The notes below the pieces were generated by a model, which did not search any database, was not told the origin of the DNA, and saw only the letters and a program-made list of their open reading frames with translations. 64,000 bases of DNA, from NCBI GenBank assembly GCA_002437815.1, contig DJRP01000028.1, forward strand, positions 49,366 to 113,365, written 5' to 3'. Each line of letters opens with the position of its first letter. Position 1 is the stretch's first letter. Positions 24,997-33,927 of the stretch are shown piece after piece. The DNA comes from Collinsella sp. UBA6357. GTDB taxonomy: Bacteria > Actinomycetota > Coriobacteriia > Coriobacteriales > Coriobacteriaceae. A program made the translations under genes and the position numbers.

Positions 24997-26409
24997 CTAA
25001 GAGAGTATGGGGGTGAAACCGAAGACAAGGGTCATGAGCCGCTGGGGCTCCTCGATAGCGGCCGCTATGGTTTGGGCGTCTCGGGCGCGGTCGAACCCGA
25101 CGAGCTCGACGGTGCAGGCAACGTCTTCATATGCTAAGACGCGGCGGCGCTGGACCAGCTTGGTACCGTCGAACATCTCGGTCTTGGTCCCATCGCTAGA
25201 GGTTTCATAGAGATGGAGCAACGCTTTGGTAGCACTGTCGCTGACCGAGATTTCCTCGATATCGTCGCTGGCGCCCATGGCGCCGATGATGGTGTAGATC
25301 TCGGGCGCCACGACCTCGCCGGAAGGAAGGTATTCCAGCTGGAATGTCTTGGGTAGCGTGATCAGGGCGCCTTTTCTCTTTGGGCTGGTAGCCCGGACGC
25401 CCGTTGACGAGGGGTCGAGCGACTGTGTCTGATCGGTTGCCACAAATGCGACGAAGTTCTCAACACCCTTACTCGATGGGGATTGATCATCCTGGGCGGC
25501 AGCGGTCGTCTCCAAAGTCTTGCCGCCGTCGGAAACCATGATGGTTTCCTGAGCCGTTTTTGATACGGCAGCCGAAACGCTCGAGGACATCTCGGGTTCG
25601 GGAGGATTGGCCCTGGCCCTTTCGTCGTCGCTGCCTTTGCTTTCGGTCGTCCGATCGGCGGAACCGATGTTATCGGTTGCATCGGGAACAAGCTCGATCG
25701 CCCCGCATCCGCTCCAGGTCAGTTGCGTAAGCACGGCGTCTGCGGCGATCGACGTCGATTCGCGTCGGGCGCCAACCGTACCTGCATAATTCTGCGCATC
25801 TTGTTGCAGCCCGCTCAGCAACGACGCAAGCCCCGATCGCTCCTTCGTATCGCCTGCATGGGCGATACGAAAGGGGATCGCGCCTCGGGCTGCGGCGGTC
25901 GTGCCGCTCTTATATGCTCGGATATAGGCCGTGAACGCTATATCCGAATCGTCGGTGTCGAGGCAACCGATCGCGATGCCGCCGCCGTTTTCATAGAACG
26001 TTGCGGGCGCGAGGACCACCGTCCCTCCGGCGGATGAATCGACCTCAAGATCTTCGACGGAAAGCTCGAGGTCGCAGACATCCCCGTCGGCATCGATGGC
26101 GACGGCGCTCCAGCGGCAGATGACGCTTCCCGTTTGCATGCCCTTGCTACGAGAGTGACGGTCGATATCCACGACTATCGATCCATCACTTGCGCGTTGC
26201 CGTAGGCAGCCCGCGGTCGTGACCTCTGCATTCTTGAACGTGAACGCCGCCGCATCGATACGGATGATTTCCTCCGAGACGAACGAGTCGTCAGAGGCGG
26301 TGGACGCGGGCAAAGGTGCCGCCATGGCCGGGGCGGGGTGGACCGCGGGCGTGCCGAGAGCGAGCACGCAACATAGCGTCGCCGCCGCAACGTGAACCTT
26401 CGAAGCCAT
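24997..26409 (-). CDS. Secreted protein of unknown function, surface cluster
   Basis: The 470-residue protein starts with a signal peptide (LCCVLALGTPAVHPAPAMAA, cleavage near residue 30). The mature part is rich in beta-prone sequence, with a Ser/Thr/Asp/Glu-rich low-complexity linker around residues 235-330. It has no LPxTG motif or C-terminal membrane segment, so it is probably secreted or held by a partner. ATG 26409 follows AAAGGAGACG. It is the last gene of the five-gene surface cluster. I do not recognise a domain. Confidence 0.6.
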   Translation of the reverse strand: MASKVHVAAATLCCVLALGTPAVHPAPAMAAPLPASTASDDSFVSEEIIRIDAAAFTFKNAEVTTAGCLRQRASDGSIVVDIDRHSRSKGMQTGSVICRWSAVAIDADGDVCDLELSVEDLEVDSSAGGTVVLAPATFYENGGGIAIGCLDTDDSDIAFTAYIRAYKSGTTAAARGAIPFRIAHAGDTKERSGLASLLSGLQQDAQNYAGTVGARRESTSIAADAVLTQLTWSGCGAIELVPDATDNIGSADRTTESKGSDDERARANPPEPEMSSSVSAAVSKTAQETIMVSDGGKTLETTAAAQDDQSPSSKGVENFVAFVATDQTQSLDPSSTGVRATSPKRKGALITLPKTFQLEYLPSGEVVAPEIYTIIGAMGASDDIEEISVSDSATKALLHLYETSSDGTKTEMFDGTKLVQRRRVLAYEDVACTVELVGFDRARDAQTIAAAIEEPQRLMTLVFGFTPILS

Positions 26410-26451
26410 GGCGTCTCCTTTCGTTCGCGCCCGTCGGGCGCACATGGCGGG

Positions 26452-26715
26452 TTAGTGCGTGCGTGTGAAATGTATTCCGAGTGCGAGTGCGCCCGTGCTT
26501 GCGATGCACAGCGCGGCGGCGTCGCCAAGTTCCCTGTCGCCTGTTTGCGCAAGCGGTTCGCGGCGACGGTCGGTATCTTCGAGTCGCGAAAGGTCGACCG
26601 TCACCGTTGTCGTTCCCTGAGGGGGAGCCGGTTCTTGGGCGGTTGCCATCGCCGGTGTCGCGAGCAACGCGACGGATAGTGTGAGCGCAGTGAGGGCGCT
26701 AGCTCTGGTGCGCAC
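26452..26715 (-). CDS. Small secreted protein with LAQTG sorting signal
   Basis: The 87-residue protein has a signal peptide (ALTLSVALLATPAMATAQ) and a short mature part. It ends with EPLAQTGD, a hydrophobic stretch (AAALCIASTGALALGI) and a basic tail (HFTRTH), the three-part layout of a sortase substrate. LAxTG is the motif used by class E sortases of Actinobacteria instead of LPxTG. No sortase gene is visible here. It starts at a GTG that overlaps the upstream gene by 17 bp. Confidence 0.7.
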   Translation of the reverse strand: MRTRASALTALTLSVALLATPAMATAQEPAPPQGTTTVTVDLSRLEDTDRRREPLAQTGDRELGDAAALCIASTGALALGIHFTRTH

Positions 26716-27298
26716 CGGGCTCGACCGTCCAGGTGATCTGTGCTACCTGGTCACCCTTGGCATCTACATGCAGGATATCGCGGGTCACGCGGGCAACGTT
26801 GCCGCTCGTGGACAGCTTGATCTTGTCCGAGCCTCCCTCGATGCCCTGATAGCCCATGTCAAAGTTGGCATTGTGCGAAAGGTCGATACCGGAGCCCTGA
26901 GTCGCCGCGTAGGCATCTTGAAGTGCCGCTGTCGGCCCCACCTTGAAATCGATGGAGTTCTTTGCCTTGCCGCTCTTGGCACTGGCCTCGATGGTCCAGA
27001 TCTGGTTGCCCGTGATTTTCATGTTGGTCACGTGCAGCCCGTAGGCCGACAGATTCTCGATGACGGTGGCGTCGGCGGAGGGGCCGGTCAGCGTGCCATC
27101 GGCTGCGGCCACAAAGGGGATGATGGTCGGTACTTTGAAGGCTACATTATCGATATTGGTCTTGATGGTCACTTCGGTTGTTCCGGTTCGCTCCGCCGCG
27201 ACCGCGGGCGTCGGTGCGCCTGCGGCGACGAGCGCGAGAGCGAGTCCCGCGCCGATGGCAAGTGCCTTGCCTGCATGTCGGTTGCGTTCGATGGTCAT
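26699..27298 (-). CDS. Secreted WxL-like surface protein
   Basis: The 199-residue protein has a signal peptide (KALAIGAGLALALVAAGAP, cleavage after VAA) and a beta-rich body. Two motifs, IWTIEASA near residue 106 and ITWTVEPGA near the C-terminus, sit where WxL proteins have their W-x-L repeats, though the third residue is Ile or Val. WxL proteins bind peptidoglycan non-covalently. The neighbours, a small sortase substrate and a membrane protein with a long extracellular domain, mirror Firmicutes WxL clusters. The assignment is by pattern and not by alignment. Confidence 0.5.
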   Translation of the reverse strand: MTIERNRHAGKALAIGAGLALALVAAGAPTPAVAAERTGTTEVTIKTNIDNVAFKVPTIIPFVAAADGTLTGPSADATVIENLSAYGLHVTNMKITGNQIWTIEASAKSGKAKNSIDFKVGPTAALQDAYAATQGSGIDLSHNANFDMGYQGIEGGSDKIKLSTSGNVARVTRDILHVDAKGDQVAQITWTVEPGAHQS

Positions 27299-27386
27299 GA
27301 TCTTTCCTTTCTATCTGCGATGCCGGTTTATCGACACCGGGGGACCGGGATGAGAGGGGCATGTGCGTGATGAGGGTTTGCGGGAT

Positions 27387-27893
27387 CTATGCGTGCGCGA
27401 CTTGCACCTTGATGCGGGTGGGGTTGCCGTGCTCGTCAAAAGTCTTGCTGTCGAGCGCCTGGATCTCGATTGACGCCTCGCCTTCGGCAATGTCGCCGGC
27501 GGGGCAGGTCTCCACGGTCTTGCCCACCTCGACCACTCCGGACTCGTAGATCGTCTGCTCGTCTTGGATTACCCGAAAGCGCTGCGGAAACTTATTGCCG
27601 TCCACGTTCCTGACGTTCACGCGCATCGTTCCGTCATCGTTGATCTGCACGACCGGTGCGACCGATATGGTCATCATGTTCTCGCGAACGGAGGCATCGA
27701 GCTCTTCTTGGATCTGCTTGCGCGTCTTGTCGTCGGCCGCGGTGACCGAGGTGCCGACCTCGGCCACGGGACGCGACTGCCAGGCGAACAGGCCGACGGC
27801 GGATAGCGCGCAAACGATAGCCAGTCCCAGCAGGACAAGACGCTTCTTGCGGCTGAGCCCCAGCGGTGCGCGGCGCTTGGCGTCATTGCTCAT
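27387..27893 (-). CDS. Membrane-anchored surface-cluster protein
   Basis: The 168-residue protein has a basic N-terminus, one transmembrane helix (RLVLLGLAIVCALSAVGLFAW) and an extracellular part with the block KQIQEELDASVRENMMTISV, then VNVRNVDGNKFPQRF, IYESGVVEVGKTVE and AGDIAEGEASIEIQ. I have seen this layout (QxELDxxV..MMxIS...IxN..N.YP...IY.SG.I.VG) in small proteins encoded beside secreted LPxTG and WxL-like proteins. Its ATG overlaps the upstream stop by 4 bp, so the two are coupled. Function is unknown. Confidence 0.6.
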   Translation of the reverse strand: MSNDAKRRAPLGLSRKKRLVLLGLAIVCALSAVGLFAWQSRPVAEVGTSVTAADDKTRKQIQEELDASVRENMMTISVAPVVQINDDGTMRVNVRNVDGNKFPQRFRVIQDEQTIYESGVVEVGKTVETCPAGDIAEGEASIEIQALDSKTFDEHGNPTRIKVQVAHA

Positions 27894-28186
27894 GCCGCGC
27901 CCTTTCCGGCGTAGACCTGTGCAAAGGTTGCCGGGTCGGCTCCAAAAAGCGTATGGAGCGCAATGCGGCGCGCGCTGATTTTTTCGTCGAAGTCTGCTCC
28001 CAAATCGATCCCGTGGATATTGGCGATGTGATGGGCAAGAGCCGACATCGACTCGATATCAGATGCCTGGTCGCTGGTGATGTGATAGACCTCCGTGTCG
28101 GGAAAAGCCTCTTCGTCGAAGGGCATGCTGTAGATGTCGTCGTCGATTTGGATCGCGATGCCGAAGTTGGGCCAATAGAGTGCCAT
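27890..28186 (-). CDS. Small cytoplasmic protein, first gene of surface cluster
   Basis: The 98-residue protein has no signal peptide or membrane segment. It begins MALYWPNFGIAIQIDD and is acidic, with histidines in EVYHITSD and LAHHIANIHGID. I do not recognise a domain. ATG 28186 follows GAGGAGG at good spacing, so the start is reliable despite the longer open frame. It heads the five-gene minus-strand cluster, overlapping the next gene by 4 bp. Confidence 0.65.
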   Translation of the reverse strand: MALYWPNFGIAIQIDDDIYSMPFDEEAFPDTEVYHITSDQASDIESMSALAHHIANIHGIDLGADFDEKISARRIALHTLFGADPATFAQVYAGKGAA

Positions 28187-28528
28187 ATGAGCCTCCTCGC
28201 TGTTTTCCGCCGACGCGGTTCTGTCGGCTGTTGGGGCGAGCCTAACAGCCGCTTCTGGGCATCGAGCTGACCAAATGCTGTGCAGTTTTCTATCTCTGCA
28301 GCTCAGAACCCACGTTTTTTGAAGAAAGATTTTCAAATCGATTCAAGGTCGTCTTGTGGAGCGGACGCGGTCGGCTTTCGCTTGCCGCTCGGCGGCGATC
28401 TCTATCCGTCTGGCGAAATCTCAAAACGTAAAAACCCGGATTGTGAAGACGATTCATATAACGACGCGGTTTATGTTGCGGTAACATTTGCCTGCAAACA
28501 CTGCAGTTAACTAAAGGGGAGAGACGGC
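28187..28528. other. Divergent intergenic region (342 bp)
   Basis: It separates the surface cluster from the divergent lactate dehydrogenase operon, so it should hold two promoters; I see no convincing -35/-10 pairs. A hairpin GGCTGTT 28226-28232 with AACAGCC 28244-28250 lies in the leader of the surface cluster. The stretch near 28300-28480 is notably more AT-rich than its surroundings. No open frame of note is seen. Confidence 0.5.
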
Positions 28529-30127
28529 ATGCTTGCATCTATCAAACCTTTCTCGGAAGAGTTCGAGGAGTACGGACGAGACGAATCGCGAAGCGTCGGC
28601 GAGGCGCAGAGCATCTCGTTCCCAAAGGATGAGGACGAGGTCCGTGCTATCCTGCGCGAGCTTCACGCGCAGGGATGCCCGATCACGGTTCAAGGCGCCC
28701 GTACCGGCCTCGCTGCGGGGGCGGTTCCTCATGGCGGTCACGTGCTCAACACCTCGCATATGAACCGTTATCTGGGTATGCGATGCGAGGGCGAGGCGTT
28801 TTATCTGCGTCTCCAGTCGGGCGTGGTGCTCTCCGAGCTCCGCAAGCAGCTGGCGCGCAAGACGCTTGCCACCGAGGGGTGGGACGATGCATCCCTTGCC
28901 GCCTATCGTGCGTTTCAGGAGGCACCCGAACAGTTCTTTCCCACCGATCCCACCGAATCGTCGGCTTGTCTGGGCGGCATGGCTGCCTGCAACGCCTCGG
29001 GTGCACGGAGCTATGCCTATGGTCCCATGCGCCCGCACGTGACGGCTTTGCGCGTGGCTTTGGCCGATGGGGACATCTTGGCGCTCCAGCGCGATAAGGT
29101 GCATGCCCACGGGCGACGCCTGACCCTTGTCACTGAGTCCGGCCATGTTCTTGAGCTCGAGCTTCCCACCTATAAGATGCCTCAGACCAAGAATGCCTCG
29201 GGCTACTATGTCGATGATGATATGGATGCGATCGATCTGTTTATCGGGGCCTGCGGCACCTTTGGCGTGATCACCGAGCTCGAGATCGCTCTCATGCCTG
29301 CGCCTCCGGTGGTATGGGGCGTCAATTGCTTCTTTGAGAGCGAAGATGCCGCGGTTGCGTTTACCCAGGCGGTGCGTCCAGTGCTTCCCTGTGCCACGGC
29401 GATCGAGTATTTCGATGCGGGCGCCCTTGATATCTTGCGCCATCAGCGCGACTGCTCCACGGCGTTCGCGGCGCTTCCCAGTCTCGATCCCGATGCCAAG
29501 GTCTGTGTCTATGTCGAGCTCGATTGCGAGAGCGGACAACAGGCGATGGCGGCGCTGTACCGTTTGGAGGACGTTATCGTTCGGGCGGGTGGGGATGCTC
29601 GCATGACCTGGGTCGCGCGCAACAATATCGATTGCGAGTGCCAGCGATTCTTTCGCCATGCGGTTCCCGAGAGCGTCAACATGCTCATCGACGAGCGCCG
29701 CCGGACCGATCCCACCATCACCAAGCTGGGGTCTGACATGTCCGTGCCCGACGAGCATCTGGCAGACGTTGTCGAACTATACCGTCGCACGCTGGCCGAA
29801 GCGGGGCTCGAATCGGCGGCATGGGGGCATATCGGCGACAACCACCTGCACGTGAACATCTTGCCGCGCGATGCGGCCGACTATGCGCGCGGCGGCGAGC
29901 TGTTCGCCGCCTGGGCCGCACGGGTCACCGCCATGGGCGGGGCCGTTTCGGCCGAACACGGCGTGGGCAAGCTCAAGGCCGGTTTTCTCGAGATCATGTA
30001 CGGCCGCGACGCCATGATCGAGTCGGCGCGCCTCAAGCTCCAGCTCGATCCCAAAGGACAGTTTGGACGTGGCAATCTGTTTGGCGAGAAACTCTTGGAT
30101 GGCCTTTTGAAGAAAGGGGGCGAATGA
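28529..30127 (+). CDS. lctD: FAD-linked lactate dehydrogenase (GlcD/LctD type)
   Basis: The 532-residue flavoprotein has the FAD-binding PCMH-like domain at the N-terminus (GCPITVQGARTGLAAGAVP near residue 50, AACNASGARSYAYGPMRPHV near 153) and the FAD-oxidase C domain with WGHIGDNHLHVNILP near 434 and SAEHGVGKLK near 473. It oxidises lactate or a related 2-hydroxy acid. EtfB and EtfA follow directly, which is the layout of the electron-confurcating lactate dehydrogenase described in Acetobacterium (LctBCD), where endergonic NAD+ reduction by lactate is driven by reduced ferredoxin. AAGGGGAGAGA precedes the ATG. Confidence 0.85.
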   Translation: MLASIKPFSEEFEEYGRDESRSVGEAQSISFPKDEDEVRAILRELHAQGCPITVQGARTGLAAGAVPHGGHVLNTSHMNRYLGMRCEGEAFYLRLQSGVVLSELRKQLARKTLATEGWDDASLAAYRAFQEAPEQFFPTDPTESSACLGGMAACNASGARSYAYGPMRPHVTALRVALADGDILALQRDKVHAHGRRLTLVTESGHVLELELPTYKMPQTKNASGYYVDDDMDAIDLFIGACGTFGVITELEIALMPAPPVVWGVNCFFESEDAAVAFTQAVRPVLPCATAIEYFDAGALDILRHQRDCSTAFAALPSLDPDAKVCVYVELDCESGQQAMAALYRLEDVIVRAGGDARMTWVARNNIDCECQRFFRHAVPESVNMLIDERRRTDPTITKLGSDMSVPDEHLADVVELYRRTLAEAGLESAAWGHIGDNHLHVNILPRDAADYARGGELFAAWAARVTAMGGAVSAEHGVGKLKAGFLEIMYGRDAMIESARLKLQLDPKGQFGRGNLFGEKLLDGLLKKGGE

Positions 30128-30128
30128 G

Positions 30129-30986
30129 ATGACGATCGCATGCGGAGAAGAGACCGACCTGCATATCATCGTCTGCGTCAAAGCGGTGCCCGGCAGCACC
30201 GAGGTCAAGATGGATCCCCAGACCAATACCATCGTGCGAGACGGCAGACAAGCCGTCATCAACCCGTTTGATGCGAGCGCGCTGGAATGCGCCCTGGCGC
30301 TTAAGGACGACTTTACCGATTTCGATGAGTGCATGCCGCTCAAGGTGCGGGTGAGCGTGATATCGATGGGTATTCCTGCGACCGAGACGCTTTTGCGTGA
30401 CTGTATCGCCCGCGGCGCGGACCATGCCGTCCTTTTGACCGACCGCGCCTTCGCCGGTGCCGATACCCTTGCCACGGCCTATGCGCTCGCGCGCGGCATC
30501 GATTGGATCGAAGAGCATATCGAGCCCTATGACCTGTTGATCTGCGGCAAGATGGCGGTGGACGGCGATACGGCTCAGATCGGGCCCGAGCTCGCGTCGA
30601 TCTTCGATTTGCCATGCGTGACCGATGTGAAGAGCATCCCGTCTGCCGGCCTTGGGGTCCAGCCGACGCTTAGCCTGATTCATGGCGGCGATGCGGGCGA
30701 TGAAACCGTTTACATGGACACACCCTGTGCCATGACGGTGGCCAAGGAAATCGGCCAGCTGCGCATGCCGAGCATTGCAGGCATTCGCAGGGCCGAGAAA
30801 GAGACGGTGCACGTGCTGTCCGCGTCGGACATCGGTGCCGATTCCGCTCGCTGCGGGCTTTCCGGTTCGCCGACCCAGGTCGTCCGTTCGTTTGTCCCCG
30901 AGCGCGCCAACAAGGGCATCGAGATCGCGGGCACGGCGGTCGAGCAGGCCGAACGTTTGGTGAAGATTATCGAGGGGATGGCATAG
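30129..30986 (+). CDS. etfB: Electron transfer flavoprotein beta subunit of the lactate complex
   Basis: The 285-residue protein has the EtfB segments IIVCVKAVPGSTEVKMDP near residue 13, RDGRQAVINPFDASALECAL near residue 39 and LICGKMAVDGDTAQIGPELA near 140. It starts 1 bp after the lctD stop, so translation is coupled. In the bifurcating or confurcating enzymes the beta subunit holds the FAD that splits electrons. Identity is strong; whether it binds the extra FAD cannot be read from sequence. Confidence 0.9.
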   Translation: MTIACGEETDLHIIVCVKAVPGSTEVKMDPQTNTIVRDGRQAVINPFDASALECALALKDDFTDFDECMPLKVRVSVISMGIPATETLLRDCIARGADHAVLLTDRAFAGADTLATAYALARGIDWIEEHIEPYDLLICGKMAVDGDTAQIGPELASIFDLPCVTDVKSIPSAGLGVQPTLSLIHGGDAGDETVYMDTPCAMTVAKEIGQLRMPSIAGIRRAEKETVHVLSASDIGADSARCGLSGSPTQVVRSFVPERANKGIEIAGTAVEQAERLVKIIEGMA

Positions 30987-32192
30987 ATGAGCGGACTTCT
31001 TATCGATAGCGATGCCTGCATCGGTTGCGGGCGTTGCGCCAAAGCCTGCGCTTCGGGAGGAATCGTCGTGGAGGGCCAACGTCCGAACCGTCGGGCGCGT
31101 GCGACCGAGTCGTGTGTTCTGTGCGGAAGCTGCGTCGATGCCTGTCCGGTCAATGCGATTTCCATCGAACGCGACGAGGCCGTCGATGTAGTCGACCTGG
31201 ATGCCTATCGCGATATTTGGGTGTTCGTGCAGACCGACGAGTCCGATGCGGTGGCGCCGGTTGCCTATGAGCTCGTCGGCAAGGCGCGCAAGCTTGCCGA
31301 CGAGCGGGGATGCCATCTTGTCACTTTGATGGGCGCGAGCCCGGCGGCCTCGCTTTCGCATTGCGAGCATCTGATTTATGCGGGCGCCGACACGGTTGTC
31401 GTGTGCCGCGATGAGCGACTCGTCCGCAACGAGTCCGAGGTCTATGCGCGCCTTGTCTGCGATTTGGCCGTCGAGCGCAAGCCCGAGATTATCCTGTATG
31501 GTGCCACGGCGTTCGGTCGCGAGCTCGCTCCGCGCGTCGCCGCGCATCTTCAGACGGGGCTTACCGCCGACTGCACGGTTCTTGCGATGGATCCCCAGAC
31601 GGGCCTTCTGCAACAGACGCGCCCCGCTTTTGGCGGCAATCTCATGGCTACGATCATCTGCCCGGCGCATCGTCCCCAGATGGCTACGGTTCGCCCCGGT
31701 ATCTTCAAGACACCTGCCCTCGATTACACGCGTTCGGGAAACGTCGTGCAGGTTTCGTTGGACTCCGAGGTTAAGTCTCGCGTGCATCTCTTGGATGCTG
31801 CCGAGGTGTCGGACGAGGTCCCGATCACCCAAGCCGATCGTCTGGTCGTGGTCGGCCGCGGCATCGGTTCCAAGAAGAATCTGGCGCTCATGCGCGATCT
31901 CGCCGGTGCCCTCGGGGCCGAACTCGGCTGCACCCGTCCGGTTGTCGAGGCCGGTTGGTTGCCATATCGCCATCAGGTGGGACAGACCGGCGTCACCGTC
32001 TCGCCCAAGTTACTTCTGAGCATCGGCGTTTCGGGCGCCATCCAGCATGTTGCCGGAATCGGTGGGGCCGAGTGCATTATCGCTGTCAACGAGGATCCCG
32101 ATGCACCCATCTTCGATGTCGCCCGGTACAAGGTGGTGGGCGATGCCATGGAGGTCGCGCAGGAGCTGCTTGATCGACTCAAAGATCGTTGA
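30987..32192 (+). CDS. etfA: Electron transfer flavoprotein alpha subunit with N-terminal ferredoxin domain
   Basis: The 401-residue protein carries two [4Fe-4S] motifs at the N-terminus: C11, C14, C17, C21 (CIGCGRCAKAC) and C43, C46, C49, C53 (CVLCGSCVDAC). The EtfA domain follows, with the FAD-binding C-terminal block VVVGRGIGSKKNL near residue 290, RPVVEAGWLPYRHQVGQTG and ISVGVSGA-type sequence near 350. The added ferredoxin domain is the mark of EtfA paired with lactate dehydrogenase (LctC). ATG follows the etfB stop without a gap. Confidence 0.92.
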   Translation: MSGLLIDSDACIGCGRCAKACASGGIVVEGQRPNRRARATESCVLCGSCVDACPVNAISIERDEAVDVVDLDAYRDIWVFVQTDESDAVAPVAYELVGKARKLADERGCHLVTLMGASPAASLSHCEHLIYAGADTVVVCRDERLVRNESEVYARLVCDLAVERKPEIILYGATAFGRELAPRVAAHLQTGLTADCTVLAMDPQTGLLQQTRPAFGGNLMATIICPAHRPQMATVRPGIFKTPALDYTRSGNVVQVSLDSEVKSRVHLLDAAEVSDEVPITQADRLVVVGRGIGSKKNLALMRDLAGALGAELGCTRPVVEAGWLPYRHQVGQTGVTVSPKLLLSIGVSGAIQHVAGIGGAECIIAVNEDPDAPIFDVARYKVVGDAMEVAQELLDRLKDR

Positions 32193-32244
32193 GATTCGAT
32201 TTTCCAAGTTCGCCTTTGGGATCGATGGTTCAAATGACAGATGG

Positions 32245-32277
32245 AACGCCCGGTATTCTTTACGAATGCCGGGCGTT
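32245..32277 (+). terminator. Terminator after the lctD-etfBA operon
   Basis: AACGCCCGGTATTC at 32245-32258 pairs with GAATGCCGGGCGTT at 32264-32277, one mismatch, followed by TTCGTTGG. It lies between converging genes. Confidence 0.75.
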
Positions 32278-32295
32278 TCGTTGGAAACTCGAATC

Positions 32296-33111
32296 TCAGC
32301 GGTGGGAGGTGAGCCAATGGCGCAGCTCGGCGCGCATGTTATTCCAAATCACTTGGGTTGTGGGATCGGTAAAGGGTTCGACGATACCGAACGGGGCGTC
32401 GAGCAGGCGATATAGGTGGCCTTGCTCGCGGGCGAGGTCACGGCTCGAGACGAACTCGAGCTCGAACATGAAGCAAATAAGGCCGACGAGGAAGTCGGCC
32501 GGTTCATGGCGCTCGGTGCGGGCGATGCAGCGGTGCTCGGCAAACGCCCGTTGCGTGTCAGCCGAGATGCCGCTTTGTAAAAATGCCTGCTCATCCATTT
32601 TGAGGATAGTGGCGACGGAGCTGTCGGCGATATTGCGCATGATGTCGAGTTTGTCGCCATCGCGCACGATGGCGCAAAAGCGCCGCGTGCGCGCATCGAG
32701 ATTCGAGGGCAGGCGAAAATCGCTATGGAAGGCGATGCTCGCACGGATAAGGGCGTCTTCGCCGTCCCGGTCGACAAAGTTGCGGATGCTCGTCGCGGCG
32801 GGCGCATCGGCGGGATTTTCACCGAAGAGAACCTTGACGCCGAGTTCGGCGTGGCTCATGCTCTCGGCATCCTTGAACGTGTCCCAACGACGTAGCTGCT
32901 CAAAGCGACCTATATCGTGCAGAAGGCCGCAGAGCCATGCGAGATCGACATCCGCCGTCGTCCAGTCTTCGCGGCGAGCGATGGTTTCGCAGGCTTCTGC
33001 CACATGATAGGTATGGTCGATCTTGAGGGCGATGCGAGGATTGGCGCTATCGTAGGCGTCGGTATAACGTTTGAATTCGGAGCGTGCTTGCTCGCGATCG
33101 AATCTGTACAT
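32296..33111 (-). CDS. HD-domain phosphohydrolase
   Basis: The 271-residue protein has the HD-superfamily metal site: ALKIDHTYHVAEA near residue 30, GLLHDIGRFEQ near residue 66 (the HD pair), SIAFHSDFR near residue 127 and IVRDGDKLDIMRN near residue 150. Family members hydrolyse nucleotide or cyclic-nucleotide phosphates; the substrate is not clear. ATG 33111 follows AAAGGGG, and the longer frame has no site. It converges on the lctD operon and is transcribed away from azlC. Confidence 0.82.
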   Translation of the reverse strand: MYRFDREQARSEFKRYTDAYDSANPRIALKIDHTYHVAEACETIARREDWTTADVDLAWLCGLLHDIGRFEQLRRWDTFKDAESMSHAELGVKVLFGENPADAPAATSIRNFVDRDGEDALIRASIAFHSDFRLPSNLDARTRRFCAIVRDGDKLDIMRNIADSSVATILKMDEQAFLQSGISADTQRAFAEHRCIARTERHEPADFLVGLICFMFELEFVSSRDLAREQGHLYRLLDAPFGIVEPFTDPTTQVIWNNMRAELRHWLTSHR

Positions 33112-33231
33112 GGTTGCCCCTTTGCTGCCTTTCTCATTCTGCATGTGATTGTAGGGCAGGTAGTCATCCCAAAGCTCATTTCCTCCTTGCGCTAGAATGT
33201 CTGGCACTTTATTCGCTAAGAGGAGGTGCGT

Positions 33232-33927
33232 ATGCTCGTAAGAATTTTCAAGATGGCCTGGCCCATCCTGCTGTCATATGTCGCCGTCGGCGTTGCCTGC
33301 GGCGTGCTCGAGTCGCAAGCAGGTATGGAGCCCTGGATGGGCTTTGTGCTGGGGGCGACGTTTCTTACCGGTTCGGGCCAGTTCATGATGAGCAACCTTT
33401 GGATGGCGGGCGTTCCGATCCCCTCCATGCTCGTAAGCCTGGCGGCTGTTTCCTCGCGCTTTGCCCTCTATTCCGCATCGCTGGCGCCCCATCTCGCGCA
33501 GGCATCTCGTATGGAGGCATTGGCGACATGTGCGACCCTTACCGAAGAAGGGTATGGGCTCAGCCTCTCTCAGTTCGTTACGGCTCAAGATTGGACGGCG
33601 CGCCATGCTTTCGTCCTTAACGTCATGGGTCTCCTAACGTGGTCGTCATCTTGTGCGATTGGAATCGCCTTGGGGTCGATCGTGGATATCCCGACTGCTG
33701 TTGCCGGATTTGCCTGTACCTCGCTGTTTATCTACCTGCTTTTGTCTCAACGTCTGACACGGGGCAACGCGGTTGCCGTCTGCGCGGCAGTACTTGCCGT
33801 GACCGTCTGCAAGTGCACGGGGGTATCGGCGGTCGCCGTCCCCATCGGCGCGCTCGCGGGCGTCGTCTGCGCCCTCGGTTTCGGTGCGGTCTCGCACCAA
33901 AAGGAGGACGGTCATGCCGCTTCGTGA
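33232..33927 (+). CDS. azlC: AzlC-family branched-chain amino acid exporter, large subunit
   Basis: The 231-residue membrane protein has the AzlC signature FLTGSGQFMM near residue 45 and about five hydrophobic segments. With AzlD it forms an exporter of branched-chain amino acids and their analogues. ATG 33232 has AGGAGGTG at 33221-33228; the GTG at 33226 overlaps that site and is rejected. It overlaps azlD by 14 bp, so the two are coupled. Confidence 0.9.
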   Translation: MLVRIFKMAWPILLSYVAVGVACGVLESQAGMEPWMGFVLGATFLTGSGQFMMSNLWMAGVPIPSMLVSLAAVSSRFALYSASLAPHLAQASRMEALATCATLTEEGYGLSLSQFVTAQDWTARHAFVLNVMGLLTWSSSCAIGIALGSIVDIPTAVAGFACTSLFIYLLLSQRLTRGNAVAVCAAVLAVTVCKCTGVSAVAVPIGALAGVVCALGFGAVSHQKEDGHAAS

